The notes under the pieces are model-generated. The model saw only the letters and a list, made by a program, of their open reading frames with translations. It ran no database searches and had not been told where the DNA came from. A program made the translations under genes and the position numbers. DNA of 63,486 nt from Jeotgalibacillus sp. R-1-5s-1 (GTDB taxonomy: Bacteria > Bacillota > Bacilli > Bacillales > Jeotgalibacillaceae), in assembly GCF_004405105.1 (NCBI RefSeq), contig NZ_SORW01000003.1, positions 1-63,486 of the forward strand. Reading direction: 5' to 3'. Of this stretch, positions 17,120 to 27,530 are shown in pieces. Each line of letters begins with the position of its first letter. Positions within the stretch are counted from its first letter, which is position 1.

Positions 17120-18040
17120 TCAGCGGTTTAACAGCGTTTCGTATATTTTCACGTTGGCATATGCTGCTTCCAAAACAGGTGCTTCCAGTTGATGCTGGCT
17201 GGCTTTTTCCAGCAGCCAGCCCTGCAGGTGATGAGTTTCAGTCTGAAGTCCCTTTTCCATATCGCGCTGCATGGAAGATTTCATACCGTATTCCATCTCC
17301 TGCATTCTCTTCATCTGAATGTCCGGCAAATTATGAGCAATCGGAGCTTCAATCGCTTTCATGATCAGTGAAATTTCTTTAAATAGACGCTCCAGGGTTT
17401 GTTTGGCAGCAGGAATTTCAACGGCAGGGCCGACCGGAGCGCGCATGAGCGTAGTAATTCCGGACATTGCTGTGATGAAAGAATATTTGTGCCACATCTC
17501 CTGCATAATCGTGTCACTTCTTTTAAAGGATGCCTTCGTCCCATTAAAAATTTCTTCCAATGCTGTAATTCTGTCAGTTTGACGGCCATCCCGTTCGCCG
17601 TATACGAGATCGTGAACAGGGCTCGATTGAACAACGGCTCCATTTTCATCAAGTGTCGTTTCAATAAAACAGAGTCCTCCAAGAACACGATTCTCTCCGA
17701 ACGCTTCAATCAATGGATCGAGGTGAGCGATACCATTCAGCAATGGAAGGATCATGGTTTCATTATGGACAAAAGGAGTAATATCCTTGATCACCTGATC
17801 GAGATGATAAGCTTTGGTTGTCAGAATGATGAGGTCAAACGTCTCGCCCTGATCCTGAGCAGTCAGTAAAATAGGCGCTGCTGAATAATCTCCATGGGGG
17901 CTTTTGATGACGAGGTCCATTTGCTGCAGCTGACGCTTGCGGTTTTCACGGACAAGAAACGTTACTTCCTGTCCTTTTTCCATCAGTCTCCCACCGAAAT
18001 AGCCTCCAATTCCCCCGGCACCGGCAATTAGAATATTCAT
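17120..18040 (-). CDS. Ketopantoate reductase family protein (PanE/ApbA)
   Basis: A 306-residue NADPH-dependent reductase. The N-terminal Rossmann motif is MNILIAGAGGIGGYFGGRL, followed by LTTKAYHLDQVI, NGIAHLDPLIEAFG and the KYSFITAMSGITTLMRAPVG region of the C-terminal domain. PanE reduces 2-dehydropantoate to pantoate for CoA synthesis. GGAGG precedes ATG at 18040, 10 codons inside the longer open frame. No other pantothenate genes are near, so it may be a paralogue of different specificity. Confidence 0.88.
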   Translation of the reverse strand: MNILIAGAGGIGGYFGGRLMEKGQEVTFLVRENRKRQLQQMDLVIKSPHGDYSAAPILLTAQDQGETFDLIILTTKAYHLDQVIKDITPFVHNETMILPLLNGIAHLDPLIEAFGENRVLGGLCFIETTLDENGAVVQSSPVHDLVYGERDGRQTDRITALEEIFNGTKASFKRSDTIMQEMWHKYSFITAMSGITTLMRAPVGPAVEIPAAKQTLERLFKEISLIMKAIEAPIAHNLPDIQMKRMQEMEYGMKSSMQRDMEKGLQTETHHLQGWLLEKASQHQLEAPVLEAAYANVKIYETLLNR

Positions 18041-18207
18041 GATGCAAACCTCCAATTCAGTTTTAGTCATTATTGATCATACGCCATTTCGAAAGAAGTC
18101 GAAAGAAAAGTCGATTGAATTTTATAAAAATTCCTTTTCATCCCATAATGATCACACTATAATTAGGTTAATTGACTTACATAGATACATATAGGGGGAT
18201 TATTTTT

Positions 18208-19707
18208 ATGACAAATGGGGGAGTAGAGAAGCGTGAGACAGAACACAAACTGTCAGGTCTTCTTTGCAAAATATTTATTGTTTCTGCTGCTTTAATGGTT
18301 GTCAATATGGTTGCGCAGGTTTTGCTATATGGAATACCTGATTTGACGGTAATGAATGTATTGTATAACACACAGTTCCTGCTGCTGATCTTACCGCCTC
18401 TTTACTATAAATTGTCCAGGGAACCGGTCTATTTTAAGGAGTTATCTGTTTTGTCCACTCTTTTATTGGCGTTTATTTTTTATTCAAACGCCTGGGTGAA
18501 TGTTCCGTATTTCTGGTTTGTACCACTGGGAATTGCAGCGGTTTATGCGGATGCAAAGCTGATGAAAAAAGCATTGATTGCGACCGCGGTTCTGCTGGGA
18601 GTGGCTCAGTTTGTTCATTTGTATTTTGCAGAGCCGATGACCGTTACGACGTCTATGGAATTTGCCATTTTAACAGGAGCCTATCATATCGTTCAATATG
18701 TTCCGATCGCAATTATTCTTTTATATGCTGTACGTCGTGCACGGATCAAAACTGAACAAAGTGAAGAACTGAAAGAAGCGCTGCAAAAAATGCTTGGAAA
18801 AGTGGAAAATACCGCTGTTGAACTGGAAGGGAAAGTTGAGAGCCTGACTGATCAGTTAGATGGATCATCACAGGCTGTTAGTTCTGTAAGCAGACAGTTG
18901 GAAAAAATGGAAGCGGTATCATTGCATTACCGAGAATCTTCAGCAGCTGCCGAACAGCATGCTGATGGCATTATCAATGAGGTCAGAAATGTATCAGCGC
19001 GTACAGATGAGATGCACCTTTTAACAGATGAAGTGATCCATACTGCCGCTCAAAATCAGTCAAATTTAAAGGATACAATCAGACAGATGTCAGAAGTCCA
19101 AAGTTCGTCTGAAAAATCCGTTGATACCGTTCAGGTTCTGGATGAAAAAACGAAGGAAATCGATCAGGCATTGAATTTAATTGAAGGAATCGCTGATCAG
19201 ACAAATCTTCTGGCACTGAATGCATCCATTGAAGCGGCAAGAGCAGGTGAGCATGGAAAAGGATTTGCAATTGTAGCAGATGAAGTGAGAAAGCTTGCAG
19301 AGCAATCCTCTGTTTCTTCTGAACACATCAGAGCGATCGTATCCGATATCTCAAACGCTAAAGAGGAAGTTGTTCAGTCGTTGAATAGCACAAAAGGGAA
19401 AATCGATATCAGTATGGCTTCCATCCATGACACCGCTTCTGTTTTTCAGCAGCTGATTGTGCGCCAGGAACAACTCAAGCAGCAGCTCAATCAGGTGATT
19501 GAGGCATCAAAGGGTTCCGCTCAAAGCGGACAGTCTGTTCACGAAGCCATGCAGGTACTGCAGCAGCACGCATCAGAAAATGATCAAAGTATTGAAGGCA
19601 TCATTGATTCCATGAACAGATTAGAACAAACATTTAACGACATCCAATCCTTTGCCGATGAGGTAAAAGGACAGGCAAATGACCTGATGGCTAACCTGAA
19701 AAAATAA
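18208..19707 (+). CDS. Methyl-accepting chemotaxis protein
   Basis: A 499-residue chemoreceptor. Residues about 20-190 hold about six hydrophobic helices with no large extracellular domain, so it probably senses inside the membrane or the energy state. The cytoplasmic part is a long coiled coil with the hairpin-tip sequence [20 protein letters not shown] near residue 340, then [18 protein letters not shown]. No HAMP domain is evident. AGGGGGA at 18192-18198 selects ATG 18208. No chemotaxis genes flank it. Confidence 0.92.
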   Translation: MTNGGVEKRETEHKLSGLLCKIFIVSAALMVVNMVAQVLLYGIPDLTVMNVLYNTQFLLLILPPLYYKLSREPVYFKELSVLSTLLLAFIFYSNAWVNVPYFWFVPLGIAAVYADAKLMKKALIATAVLLGVAQFVHLYFAEPMTVTTSMEFAILTGAYHIVQYVPIAIILLYAVRRARIKTEQSEELKEALQKMLGKVENTAVELEGKVESLTDQLDGSSQAVSSVSRQLEKMEAVSLHYRESSAAAEQHADGIINEVRNVSARTDEMHLLTDEVIHTAAQNQSNLKDTIRQMSEVQSSSEKSVDTVQVLDEKTKEIDQALNLIEGIADQTNLLALNASIEAARAGEHGKGFAIVADEVRKLAEQSSVSSEHIRAIVSDISNAKEEVVQSLNSTKGKIDISMASIHDTASVFQQLIVRQEQLKQQLNQVIEASKGSAQSGQSVHEAMQVLQQHASENDQSIEGIIDSMNRLEQTFNDIQSFADEVKGQANDLMANLKK

Positions 19708-19798
19708 TCCTGAAACCTTTTGTTCAGAAAAAACGTCTATATAAGAGACAGTCAATACGACTGCTCTGCTAAATATGGAAATCAAAAGGAGAAATAAC

Positions 19799-20728
19799 AT
19801 GTTAAAACGCATATTCATATCTGCAATGGCGGTTATGCTTTTGATACCTGCTTTTAACGCAGGAGCATCTGACCATAACACGGAAGAAAGTATTGATGAG
19901 CGCTTCGGTCTGCCTATTCTGGTACTTGGTGGAACGCTTTCTGAGGATCAAAAACAGGAAGTCCGTGAAATGCTTGAAGTAACCGATCCTGAGATGGTAG
20001 AGGAAGTGGTTGTCACGGGTGAAGATCTTGTACGTTATATTGACGGAGAAGATCGCAATGCGCGTATGTTTTCTTCTGCTAAAATTACCCGTGAAGATGA
20101 TGGGCACGGGCTTGTCATTGAACGCGTGAATCCGGAAAACATTACAGAAGTAACGGACAGCATGTATGCCAATGCCCTTTTAACAGCAGGGATTGAAAAT
20201 GCCACAGTTGAAATCGCTTCTCCTGTAAAGGTAAGTGGGCACTCTGCTCTGACAGGAATTTATAAAGCGTATGAAGTCAGTGGTGAAGAGCTTGATACAG
20301 CAAGACTTGAAGTAGCCAACGATGAATTAAATCTGGCAACGGACCTTGCAAACGAAGAAGGCATTGATCAGGAAAAAGTAAGTGAACTCTTAACAGAAAT
20401 CAAACAGGCGATTGCTGAGCAGAATCCGGCAACTCGTGAAGATGTCGAGCAGATTGTTAACGATCAGCTGACAAATCTTGAAATTAATCTGAGTGAGGAA
20501 GATCGTCAAAGATTAACAGACCTGTTTGAACAGATGAGAAATTTAAATATCAATTTTGATAACGTATCACAGCAGCTGAATGATTTATCCACAGCGATCC
20601 AGGATCAGCTCAGCGACGTGATCAATGATGAAGGCTTTTGGCAGGGAGTACGCGACTTCTTCCAGGGGATCATCGACGCCATTTCAGGCATTTTTGGTGG
20701 CGGAACAGAGGATGAATCAACTCCATAA
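19799..20728 (+). CDS. DUF1002 domain secreted protein (YpuA-like)
   Basis: A 309-residue protein with a cleavable-type signal peptide (MLKRIFISAMAVMLLIPAF, likely cut near NAGAS). The body matches DUF1002 features: LGGTLSEDQKQEVREML, TGEDLVRYIDG, SSAKIT, ASPVKVSGHSALTGIYKAYE, and a Gln/Glu-rich helical tail. AAAAGGAG precedes ATG 19799. The family is common in Firmicutes and possibly linked to the cell wall; function is not established. A good terminator follows. Confidence 0.88.
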   Translation: MLKRIFISAMAVMLLIPAFNAGASDHNTEESIDERFGLPILVLGGTLSEDQKQEVREMLEVTDPEMVEEVVVTGEDLVRYIDGEDRNARMFSSAKITREDDGHGLVIERVNPENITEVTDSMYANALLTAGIENATVEIASPVKVSGHSALTGIYKAYEVSGEELDTARLEVANDELNLATDLANEEGIDQEKVSELLTEIKQAIAEQNPATREDVEQIVNDQLTNLEINLSEEDRQRLTDLFEQMRNLNINFDNVSQQLNDLSTAIQDQLSDVINDEGFWQGVRDFFQGIIDAISGIFGGGTEDESTP

Positions 20729-20740
20729 GAAAACCAATTC

Positions 20741-20772
20741 AAAACTCTCCGGATATACCGGGGAGTTTTTTT
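20741..20772 (+). terminator. Terminator of the DUF1002 gene
   Basis: AAAACTCTCCGG, loop ATATA, CCGGGGAGTTTTTTT; stem of about 12 bp with a T-tract. Confidence 0.9.
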
Positions 20773-21025
20773 AAGTATCAGGCAGTAAGTCGTCTTCTGC
20801 TCAATACATTTTCCTTGTATAGTCATGATTTGTTCATAAATATACAAGTGAGAAAATGAAAATAAAGAATACGTAAAGGTTCATGCCAACATTTCTCGTT
20901 TGATACGGATCTTTTATTATCTTTGTACAAAGGAAAAGATGGACTTATCTTTGATTTAGAAGGGTTTGTCATATTTATACTCAATGCAAAATTATGCAAT
21001 CTACAGAAAAATTAAAAAATTAGTA
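20773..21025. other. Intergenic AT-rich region before the opp operon
   Basis: About 250 bp without a supported gene, riboswitch or repeat that I can name. Confidence 0.5.
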
Positions 21026-21053
21026 TTGAAATATTCTTGTAACATCGTATAAT
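21026..21053 (+). promoter_or_regulatory. Promoter of the peptide ABC transporter operon
   Basis: TTGAAA (21026-21031) and TATAAT (21048-21053) with a 16-bp spacer. The start point would be near 21060, giving a leader of about 65 bases without evident structure. Confidence 0.7.
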
Positions 21054-21125
21054 TAGGCTTATCAAATTCAGAAAACTAAGTATATTAGAAAAATAAAAAT
21101 GATTTAGATTTCGAGGGGGATTACC

Positions 21126-22145
21126 ATGAACACGCAGGAAAAGGTGCTTGACGTCAAGGGGCTCAAGGTTTCCTTCTTTACAGATGATGGGGAAGTGCCG
21201 GCAGTTGACGATATCGATTTTTACGTCCGAAAAGGTGAAGTTCTCGGAATTGTTGGAGAGTCGGGCTGTGGCAAAAGTGTCACGTCCTTATCAGTAATGG
21301 GACTGATCCCAAGTCCTCCCGGTAAAATTGTCGGAGGTAGTATCAAGCTGAACGATGAGGAGTTAACGAAGGCTTCCGAAAAAAGGATGCGGCAAATCAG
21401 GGGAAATGATATTGCCATGATCTTTCAGGAGCCGATGACGTCACTGAACCCGCTTTTTACAATTGGGAATCAGCTGATGGATTCCATGCTTATACATAAA
21501 AAAGGAAATAAACGCGAGGCGAAAAAACGGGCGATCGATATGCTTAAACTTGTTGGATTGCCACGTGCTGAGGAATTAATGAATGATTATCCTCACCAGC
21601 TGTCGGGTGGTATGAGACAGCGTGTCATGATTGCAATGGCGATGGTCTGTGATCCGAAGCTGCTGATTGCGGATGAACCGACAACAGCATTGGACGTGAC
21701 GATTCAGGCACAGATTCTAAAGCTGATGAAACGCCTGAACGTGGAGTTAAACACAGCGATCATGTTAATTACACATGACCTTGGTGTCGTGGCTGAAACA
21801 TGTGAGCGTATCGTAGTCATGTATGCAGGAAAAGTAGTAGAAACAGGTGCATCCATTGATATCTTTAAAGATCCTCAACATCCTTATACAAGAGGTTTGA
21901 TTCAATCGGTGCCTGATATGAGATACAAAAAGCAGAGACTATATTCGATTCCTGGTAACGTTCCGAAACCGGGCTCAATAAAAACGGGTTGCCGCTTTGC
22001 AGACCGCTGTGAATTTGCATTTGACCGTTGCAGACAGGAAGACCCGCCACTGTATCATACGGCGGAAGGCCGCTCCACAAGATGTTTCCTGTTCGATGAA
22101 AAGGAGGGCGCAGCTCATGACAGCAGAGCCACTGTTGAAAGTTGA
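21126..22145 (+). CDS. oppD: Oligopeptide/dipeptide ABC transporter ATPase (OppD/DppD type)
   Basis: A 339-residue ATPase. Walker A is [17 protein letters not shown] near residue 43, the signature is [15 protein letters not shown] near 161, and Walker B is [14 protein letters not shown] near 182. The C-terminal oligopeptide-binding extension has the [14 protein letters not shown] cysteine cluster that binds Fe-S in some family members. It opens a five-gene operon in the order D-F-A-B-C; its 3' end overlaps the next gene by 29 bp. Confidence 0.93.
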   Translation: MNTQEKVLDVKGLKVSFFTDDGEVPAVDDIDFYVRKGEVLGIVGESGCGKSVTSLSVMGLIPSPPGKIVGGSIKLNDEELTKASEKRMRQIRGNDIAMIFQEPMTSLNPLFTIGNQLMDSMLIHKKGNKREAKKRAIDMLKLVGLPRAEELMNDYPHQLSGGMRQRVMIAMAMVCDPKLLIADEPTTALDVTIQAQILKLMKRLNVELNTAIMLITHDLGVVAETCERIVVMYAGKVVETGASIDIFKDPQHPYTRGLIQSVPDMRYKKQRLYSIPGNVPKPGSIKTGCRFADRCEFAFDRCRQEDPPLYHTAEGRSTRCFLFDEKEGAAHDSRATVES

Positions 22146-23145
22146 AAATCTTAAAAAGCATTTCCCTGTTCGTGGGGGAATTTTAGGTAAAGAAGTTGGC
22201 AGTGTAAAAGCAGTTGAAGGTGTATCGTTTACCGTACATAAAGGGGAAACGCTTGGTATTGTTGGAGAGTCGGGCTGTGGAAAGTCCACAACAGGACGAA
22301 TGCTGCTCAGACTGATTGAGCCTACAGACGGGAAAGTTTATTTTGAAGGCCAGGACGTCACGACATTAAGCACATCTGAAATGCGTAAGCTTAGACGTGA
22401 TATGCAGATGGTATTTCAGGATCCATTTGCTTCACTCAATCCGCGACATACGGTTGAAAAGATTCTTGAAGAGCCGTTAAAGGTTCACGGGATTGGAACA
22501 CCAAAAGAACGTAAACAGAAAGTAAGGGAATTACTTGAAATCGTAGGGCTGAGCAGTTATCACGCTAAGCGTTATCCGCATCAGTTCAGCGGTGGGCAGC
22601 GTCAGCGGATTGGCATCGCCCGTGCACTGATGACCCGCCCTAAATTAATTATCGCGGATGAACCGGTGTCAGCGCTGGATGTATCAATCCAATCTCAGGT
22701 GCTGAACCTGATGCAGGATTTGCAAAAAGAATTTCAGCTAACGTATATCGTGATTGCGCATGATCTCGGTGTCGTTCGCCATATCAGTGACCGCGTCGGT
22801 GTGATGTATCTGGGTAAGATGGCTGAGCTTGCTGACAGTGAAAGGCTCTATGAAAATCCATTACATCCGTATACACAGGCATTATTATCAGCCGTTCCAA
22901 TTCCGGATCCACTGTTTGAAAAAGAGTCTGTGGTGCTCGAAGGAGATATTCCAAGTCCATCGAATCCGCCATCAGGCTGTACATTCCACACAAGATGTCC
23001 ATTTAAAATGGATGTTTGTGCTCAGAAGGTTCCCGAATTAAGGGAGCATGAGTCAGGACATTACGTTGCCTGCCATTTATATACAGAGAACGGTAGTGCA
23101 GCGAGTCAAAATACACAAGTACTTGAGGAGGGAAAGCATGAATAA
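22117..23145 (+). CDS. oppF: Oligopeptide/dipeptide ABC transporter ATPase (OppF/DppF type)
   Basis: A 342-residue partner ATPase. Walker A is [15 protein letters not shown], the signature is FSGGQRQRIGIARAL, Walker B is LIIADEPVSALDVS, and the C-terminal cysteines are in CTFHTRCPFKMDVC. GGAGGG ahead of ATG 22117 sets the start inside oppD; the frame is open farther upstream but lacks a site. It overlaps the substrate-binding protein gene by eight bases. Confidence 0.93.
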   Translation: MTAEPLLKVENLKKHFPVRGGILGKEVGSVKAVEGVSFTVHKGETLGIVGESGCGKSTTGRMLLRLIEPTDGKVYFEGQDVTTLSTSEMRKLRRDMQMVFQDPFASLNPRHTVEKILEEPLKVHGIGTPKERKQKVRELLEIVGLSSYHAKRYPHQFSGGQRQRIGIARALMTRPKLIIADEPVSALDVSIQSQVLNLMQDLQKEFQLTYIVIAHDLGVVRHISDRVGVMYLGKMAELADSERLYENPLHPYTQALLSAVPIPDPLFEKESVVLEGDIPSPSNPPSGCTFHTRCPFKMDVCAQKVPELREHESGHYVACHLYTENGSAASQNTQVLEEGKHE

Positions 23146-24766
23146 GAAAGCATGGTTATTATTTTTCGTATTGCTTCTTACGGTTTCAACTGCATTATTT
23201 GGTTGTTCCAGTGAGGATGGGGCGTCAGAAGATGGCTCAGGAAATGATGGGGGCGGCGATTCTGCTGAAGAAACACAAGATACACTTGTCTTTGGACGCG
23301 GGGGCGACTCAGTCGGACTTGATCCAATTACAGTAACAGATGGTGAATCTTTCAAAGTAACAAAAAACATCTTTGACACACTGATTTTCTTCGGTGAGCA
23401 GGATACAGAAATCCAGCCTGGACTTGCTGCAGACTGGGAAGTTTCTGAAGATGGTCTGACTTATACTTTCATGCTTCAGGAAGGTGTAACATTCCACGAT
23501 GGTACTGAATTTAATGCGGATGCGGTTGTGTTTAACTTTGACCGCTGGGCTAACGGAACAGAAGATAAGTTCTACTATTACAAATCAATGTTCGGTGGGT
23601 TTGGTGATGACGAAGGTCACGTAATCGAATCTGTTACAGCAGTCGATGATATGACAGTTGAAATTAAACTGAAGCGTCCACAGGCGCCATTCCTGAAGAA
23701 CCTTGCGATGAGCCCGTTCGGTATTGCGAGTCCGGCTGCGGTTGAAGAGCTTGGTGACGAAGGATTCAATGAGGCACCGGTTGGTACAGGTCCATTCAAA
23801 TTTGTTGAGTGGAGAAGAAATGAGCGTATTGTGGTTGAAAAGAACGAAGATTACTGGCAGGAAGGCTATCCGAAGCTGAACCAGATTATTTTCCGTTCAA
23901 TTCCTGAAAACTCAGCACGTTTGAATGCACTATTAAATAATGAGATTGATCTTGCTGACGGTATTAATCCAAGTGATGCTGCACAGATTGAAGGGAATGA
24001 TCAGCTTCAGCTGTTCGAACGTCCATCAATGAACATTGGCTACCTTGGTCTTACAGCAACTCGTGAGCCATTTGACGATCCGAAAGTACGTCAGGCAATG
24101 AACCACGCAATTGACCGTCAGGCGATCGTGGATGCATTCTTTGAAGGCCGTGCAGAAGTGGCTAAAAACCCTATGCCACCTGTAATTTCAGGCTACAACG
24201 ATGAAATTGAAGGTTATGAGTATGATCCTGAAAAAGCGAAGCAGCTTCTTGAAGAAGCAGGTCTTGGCGACGGTTTTGAAATGGAACTTTGGGCAATGCC
24301 GGTTCCACGTCCATACATGCCGGATGGACAGAAGGTTGCTGAAGCAATCCAGAGTAACCTTGCTGAGGTAGGGATTACAGCTGAAATCGTAACGTATGAG
24401 TGGGCGACTTACCTTGAAAAGGCCCGTCTTGGAGAAGCGGATGCATTCCTTCTTGGATGGACTGGAGACAATGGTGATGCGGATAACTTCCTGTATGTTC
24501 TTCTGGATCAGGATAACATCGGAAGCAACAACTATACGTATTACGAAAATCAGGAAGTACATGATCTGTTAATTCAGGCACAGTCTGAAACAGATGAAGA
24601 TACGCGTAACCAGCTTTACATGGAAGCACAGGAACTGATTCATGCGGATGCTCCTTGGGTACCGCTTGCTCACTCTACACCTTTGATGGCAGGGTCTGCA
24701 GCACTTCAGGATTTCCTTGCTCACCCAACAGGCTCTGATGATCTTCACAGAGTATACTTTGAATAA
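23138..24766 (+). CDS. oppA: Peptide ABC transporter substrate-binding lipoprotein
   Basis: A 542-residue SBP family 5 protein. A lipoprotein signal ends in LFGC near residue 24, followed by a Ser/Gly/Asp linker. Domain markers are LDPITVTDGESFKVTKNIFDTL, GLAADWEVSEDGLTYTFMLQ, NEAPVGTGPFKFVEW and DDPKVRQAMNHAIDR. GAGGAGGGAAAGC precedes ATG 23138. The position between F and B is unusual only in order. The ligand is probably di- or oligopeptide; nickel or other ligands cannot be excluded. Confidence 0.92.
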   Translation: MNKKAWLLFFVLLLTVSTALFGCSSEDGASEDGSGNDGGGDSAEETQDTLVFGRGGDSVGLDPITVTDGESFKVTKNIFDTLIFFGEQDTEIQPGLAADWEVSEDGLTYTFMLQEGVTFHDGTEFNADAVVFNFDRWANGTEDKFYYYKSMFGGFGDDEGHVIESVTAVDDMTVEIKLKRPQAPFLKNLAMSPFGIASPAAVEELGDEGFNEAPVGTGPFKFVEWRRNERIVVEKNEDYWQEGYPKLNQIIFRSIPENSARLNALLNNEIDLADGINPSDAAQIEGNDQLQLFERPSMNIGYLGLTATREPFDDPKVRQAMNHAIDRQAIVDAFFEGRAEVAKNPMPPVISGYNDEIEGYEYDPEKAKQLLEEAGLGDGFEMELWAMPVPRPYMPDGQKVAEAIQSNLAEVGITAEIVTYEWATYLEKARLGEADAFLLGWTGDNGDADNFLYVLLDQDNIGSNNYTYYENQEVHDLLIQAQSETDEDTRNQLYMEAQELIHADAPWVPLAHSTPLMAGSAALQDFLAHPTGSDDLHRVYFE

Positions 24767-24864
24767 TCAGTAACACCATTGCGGGGGAAGGTGATCATTC
24801 GCCTTCCTCCTTTTTCTATGGTTAGAACTACATATTGAATAGAAGTGTTGAGAGGTGAAAAAAG

Positions 24865-25869
24865 ATGCTTCAATACATCATTAGAAGATTGCTGCAGCTC
24901 ATACCGGTATTACTCGGAATGACGTTTATTGTGTTTTTAATCATACGGGCGATTCCCGGAGACCCTGCATTGGTGATTCTGGGACAGCAGGCTACAGAGG
25001 AGGCCGTGGCCGCATTAAGGGCATCTCTTGGTTTGGATGAACCGTGGTATGTTCAATATTTTCAGTATCTTGGTAACTTGTTTACAGGAGACCTTGGGGA
25101 ATCAATCCGGACGCGTACCCCTGTAAACGAAGAAATCTGGCCTTATCTTGCTACAACGTTTGAGCTTTCATTTTTTGCGATTTTAATTGCCGTTATTATT
25201 GGCGTTAATGCAGGGATTATCTCAGCATGGTTTCAAAATTCATGGTTCGATTATACAGCGATGATTTTAGCACTTGTAGGTGTGTCAATGCCTATCTTCT
25301 GGCTTGGTTTGATGATGCAGTATCAGTTTTCCCTTCAGTGGGACTGGCTGCCGACATCAGGTCGTGAGGATGTTCGGGACCCTGTAACTGCTATTACAAA
25401 TTTGTATTTACTCGATACATTAATCCAGGGAAGATTCGATCAGTTCTGGACGGTGCTTAAGCATCTGATCATGCCGGGTATTGCACTTGCAACGATTCCA
25501 ATGGCAATCATTGCGCGTATGACAAGGTCAAGCATGCTTGAGGTCATGAAATCAGATTATATTCGTACTGCACGTGCGAAGGGTGAAAAAATGTTCTGGG
25601 TTGTTTATAAGCACTCTCTCAAGAATGCTGTTATTCCCGTTCTGACAGTAATCGGTCTGCAGACAGGATTACTGCTCGGCGGAGCGATTCTGACAGAAAC
25701 CATTTTCAGCTTGCCTGGAATCGGACGCTACATCTATGAAGGTATTTCATCCCGTGACTATCCGGTTATTCAATCAGGCATTCTGGTCGTTGCCTTTATT
25801 TTTGTCATGATCAATCTGATTGTCGATATCCTTTACTCAATTATTGATCCTAGGATTCGCTACAACTGA
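24865..25869 (+). CDS. oppB: Peptide ABC transporter permease, OppB/DppB type
   Basis: A 334-residue permease with the family start MLQYIIRRLLQLIPVLLGMT, six membrane segments, and the EAA-type loop ARAKGEKMFWVVYKHSLKNA near residue 235. The end, YSIIDPRIRYN, is typical. A gap of 98 bp after oppA includes an AGAGGTGA site. It pairs with the OppC-type permease downstream. Confidence 0.93.
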   Translation: MLQYIIRRLLQLIPVLLGMTFIVFLIIRAIPGDPALVILGQQATEEAVAALRASLGLDEPWYVQYFQYLGNLFTGDLGESIRTRTPVNEEIWPYLATTFELSFFAILIAVIIGVNAGIISAWFQNSWFDYTAMILALVGVSMPIFWLGLMMQYQFSLQWDWLPTSGREDVRDPVTAITNLYLLDTLIQGRFDQFWTVLKHLIMPGIALATIPMAIIARMTRSSMLEVMKSDYIRTARAKGEKMFWVVYKHSLKNAVIPVLTVIGLQTGLLLGGAILTETIFSLPGIGRYIYEGISSRDYPVIQSGILVVAFIFVMINLIVDILYSIIDPRIRYN

Positions 25870-25899
25870 TGGGATTTCACGTAAGAGAGGAGTGTTTGT

Positions 25900-26799
25900 A
25901 TGGGTGAACCAGCCAAAATACAGGAGCCGCCAGCTCCAGTGCAGCCACAAGAAGAAACGATTTCTCCATGGAAAGAAGGATGGAGAAAATTTCGCAAAAA
26001 TAAAATTGCTCTAGTAGGGACGAGTATTGTTTTGTTCTTTGTCCTGATGGCAATCTTTGCACCATGGATTGCTCCTCAGGGAATCAATGAACAGGACCTG
26101 CCAAATCGTCTTCAGCCGCCATCGTCTGAATTCTGGTTTGGAACCGATGATTTTGGCCGTGATATTTTCTCGCGCGTTGTGTATGGAGCGCGAATCTCTC
26201 TGACCGTTGGATTTTTGGCGGTAGTAGGGTCTGCAGCTGTTGGAAGTCTGCTTGGCATTCTGGCCGGATATTATGGACGCTGGGTAGATACCATTATCTC
26301 ACGTCTATTTGATATCATGCTTGCATTTCCAAGTATTTTGCTGGCGATTGCAGTCGTTTCCATTCTTGGCCCATCCCTGCGAAATGCGTTAATTGCCATT
26401 GCGATCATTAATATACCGAACTTTGGACGACTGATCCGCTCAAGGGTTCTGAGTGTAAAAGAAGAGGAATATATTATGGCAGCGAAAGCAATTGGGATGA
26501 GTGATGCACGGATTTTATTCTCACACGTTCTGCCGAATTCAATGACACCAATCATTGTACAGGGATCACTTGCCGTTGCAACAGCCATACTGGAAGCAGC
26601 AGCATTAGGATTCCTCGGGCTTGGTGCTCAGGTACCGCAGCCGGAGTGGGGAGCCATGCTTGCAGCGTCACGTGCCCTGCTCGTTCAGGCACCATGGACG
26701 CTATTCTTCCCGGGTCTGGCCATCATGCTGGCCGTATTGGGCTTCAACCTGATGGGTGACGGTCTGCGTGACGCACTTGACCCTAAAATGAAAACATAA
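25900..26799 (+). CDS. oppC: Peptide ABC transporter permease, OppC/DppC type
   Basis: A 299-residue permease. An N-terminal cytoplasmic Pro/Gln-rich tail precedes WRKFRKNKIALVGTSIVLFF; markers include FGTDDFGRDIFSRVVYGARISL, the loop AAKAIGMSDARILFSHVLPN and the end GDGLRDALDPKMK. It closes the operon and is followed by a strong terminator. Confidence 0.93.
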   Translation: MGEPAKIQEPPAPVQPQEETISPWKEGWRKFRKNKIALVGTSIVLFFVLMAIFAPWIAPQGINEQDLPNRLQPPSSEFWFGTDDFGRDIFSRVVYGARISLTVGFLAVVGSAAVGSLLGILAGYYGRWVDTIISRLFDIMLAFPSILLAIAVVSILGPSLRNALIAIAIINIPNFGRLIRSRVLSVKEEEYIMAAKAIGMSDARILFSHVLPNSMTPIIVQGSLAVATAILEAAALGFLGLGAQVPQPEWGAMLAASRALLVQAPWTLFFPGLAIMLAVLGFNLMGDGLRDALDPKMKT

Positions 26800-26831
26800 A
26801 AAAATTCGCCGGTGATGCCGGCGAATTTTTT
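26798..26831 (+). terminator. Terminator of the peptide transporter operon
   Basis: AAAAAATTCGCCGG, loop, CCGGCGAATTTTTT; nearly symmetric, so possibly bidirectional. Confidence 0.92.
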
Positions 26832-26880
26832 GTTTTACATGGTATATAGATGTTTGTCTATGATTTGCTGGTGGGGACAG

Positions 26881-27021
26881 GGTATAGGTCAAATGGCACG
26901 ATTCTTCGAACAAATCTGAAAACCTTACGAACGTGTCGTATAATCCTCCGAACCAGGGCGCAAATCCTGTGAACCACCGGCAACATTCCACGAACCTCAA
27001 CCGAAATCCTGAGAACAAATG
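26881..27021. repeat. 21-bp-period array, CGAAC core
   Basis: It begins with TATAGGTCAAATGGCAC, like the landmark at 352. Units then follow at 21-bp spacing: TTACGAACGTGTCGTATAATC, CTCCGAACCAGGGCGCAAATC, CTGTGAACCACCGGCAACATT, CCACGAACCTCAACCGAAATC, CTGAGAAC. It belongs to the same core family as 352-900 but is diverged. It lies between convergent oppC and mscL. Confidence 0.82.
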
Positions 27022-27044
27022 CCTGCTGCTGCCCGATTTATAAA

Positions 27045-27425
27045 CTAAAGCGTCTTCTCCTCTTTCAACAAATCCCTGATCTCACGCAAAAGCTCAACCT
27101 GAGGATCCGGCACAGGAACGGCTTCCTTTGCCTCTTCCTTTCGCTTAAAACGATTCAGCAGCTTCACAAAAAGGAAAATAGCAAACGCTACAATAATAAA
27201 ATCAATAATAGCTTGAATAAACACACCATATGTTACAGCTGCATCACCAATCGTGAGGGCAAGTCCTGAAAAATTAACACCGCCCATTAAAATGCCAATC
27301 AGCGGAGTGATAATGTTCTCAACAAGTGCAGTAACAATTTTTCCGAATGCCGCACCGAGAACGACCGCAATCGCAAGATCCAGTACATTTCCCCTCATTG
27401 CAAACTCTTTAAATTCCTTCAACAT
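27045..27425 (-). CDS. mscL: Large-conductance mechanosensitive channel
   Basis: A 126-residue MscL. The N-terminus [20 protein letters not shown] leads into TM1 ([20 protein letters not shown]), with [17 protein letters not shown] as the periplasmic loop, TM2 and a charged C-terminal helix ([13 protein letters not shown]). It opens when membrane tension rises after hypo-osmotic shock. ATG at 27425 follows a GGCGGTGATC site; the longer open frame upstream has no support. Confidence 0.95.
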   Translation of the reverse strand: MLKEFKEFAMRGNVLDLAIAVVLGAAFGKIVTALVENIITPLIGILMGGVNFSGLALTIGDAAVTYGVFIQAIIDFIIVAFAIFLFVKLLNRFKRKEEAKEAVPVPDPQVELLREIRDLLKEEKTL

Positions 27426-27493
27426 ATGATCACCGCCTTTTCTTTTTATTATAAAAATAGAAAAGGGGAAAAGATAGTACATATTTGAATAGA

Positions 27494-27528
27494 CAAAAAA
27501 CAGGATGAAGCCATGCTCCATCCTGTCT
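27494..27528 (-). terminator. Terminator of the alpha/beta hydrolase gene
   Basis: On the minus strand ACAGGATG, loop, CATCCTGTTTTTTG; a short stem with a T-run. Confidence 0.75.
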
Positions 27529-27530
27529 CA

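Noticed and set aside
22784-23002. Antisense frames within opp and other long genes
   Set aside because: These are shadows of strong coding genes in another frame, without ribosome sites or family motifs.
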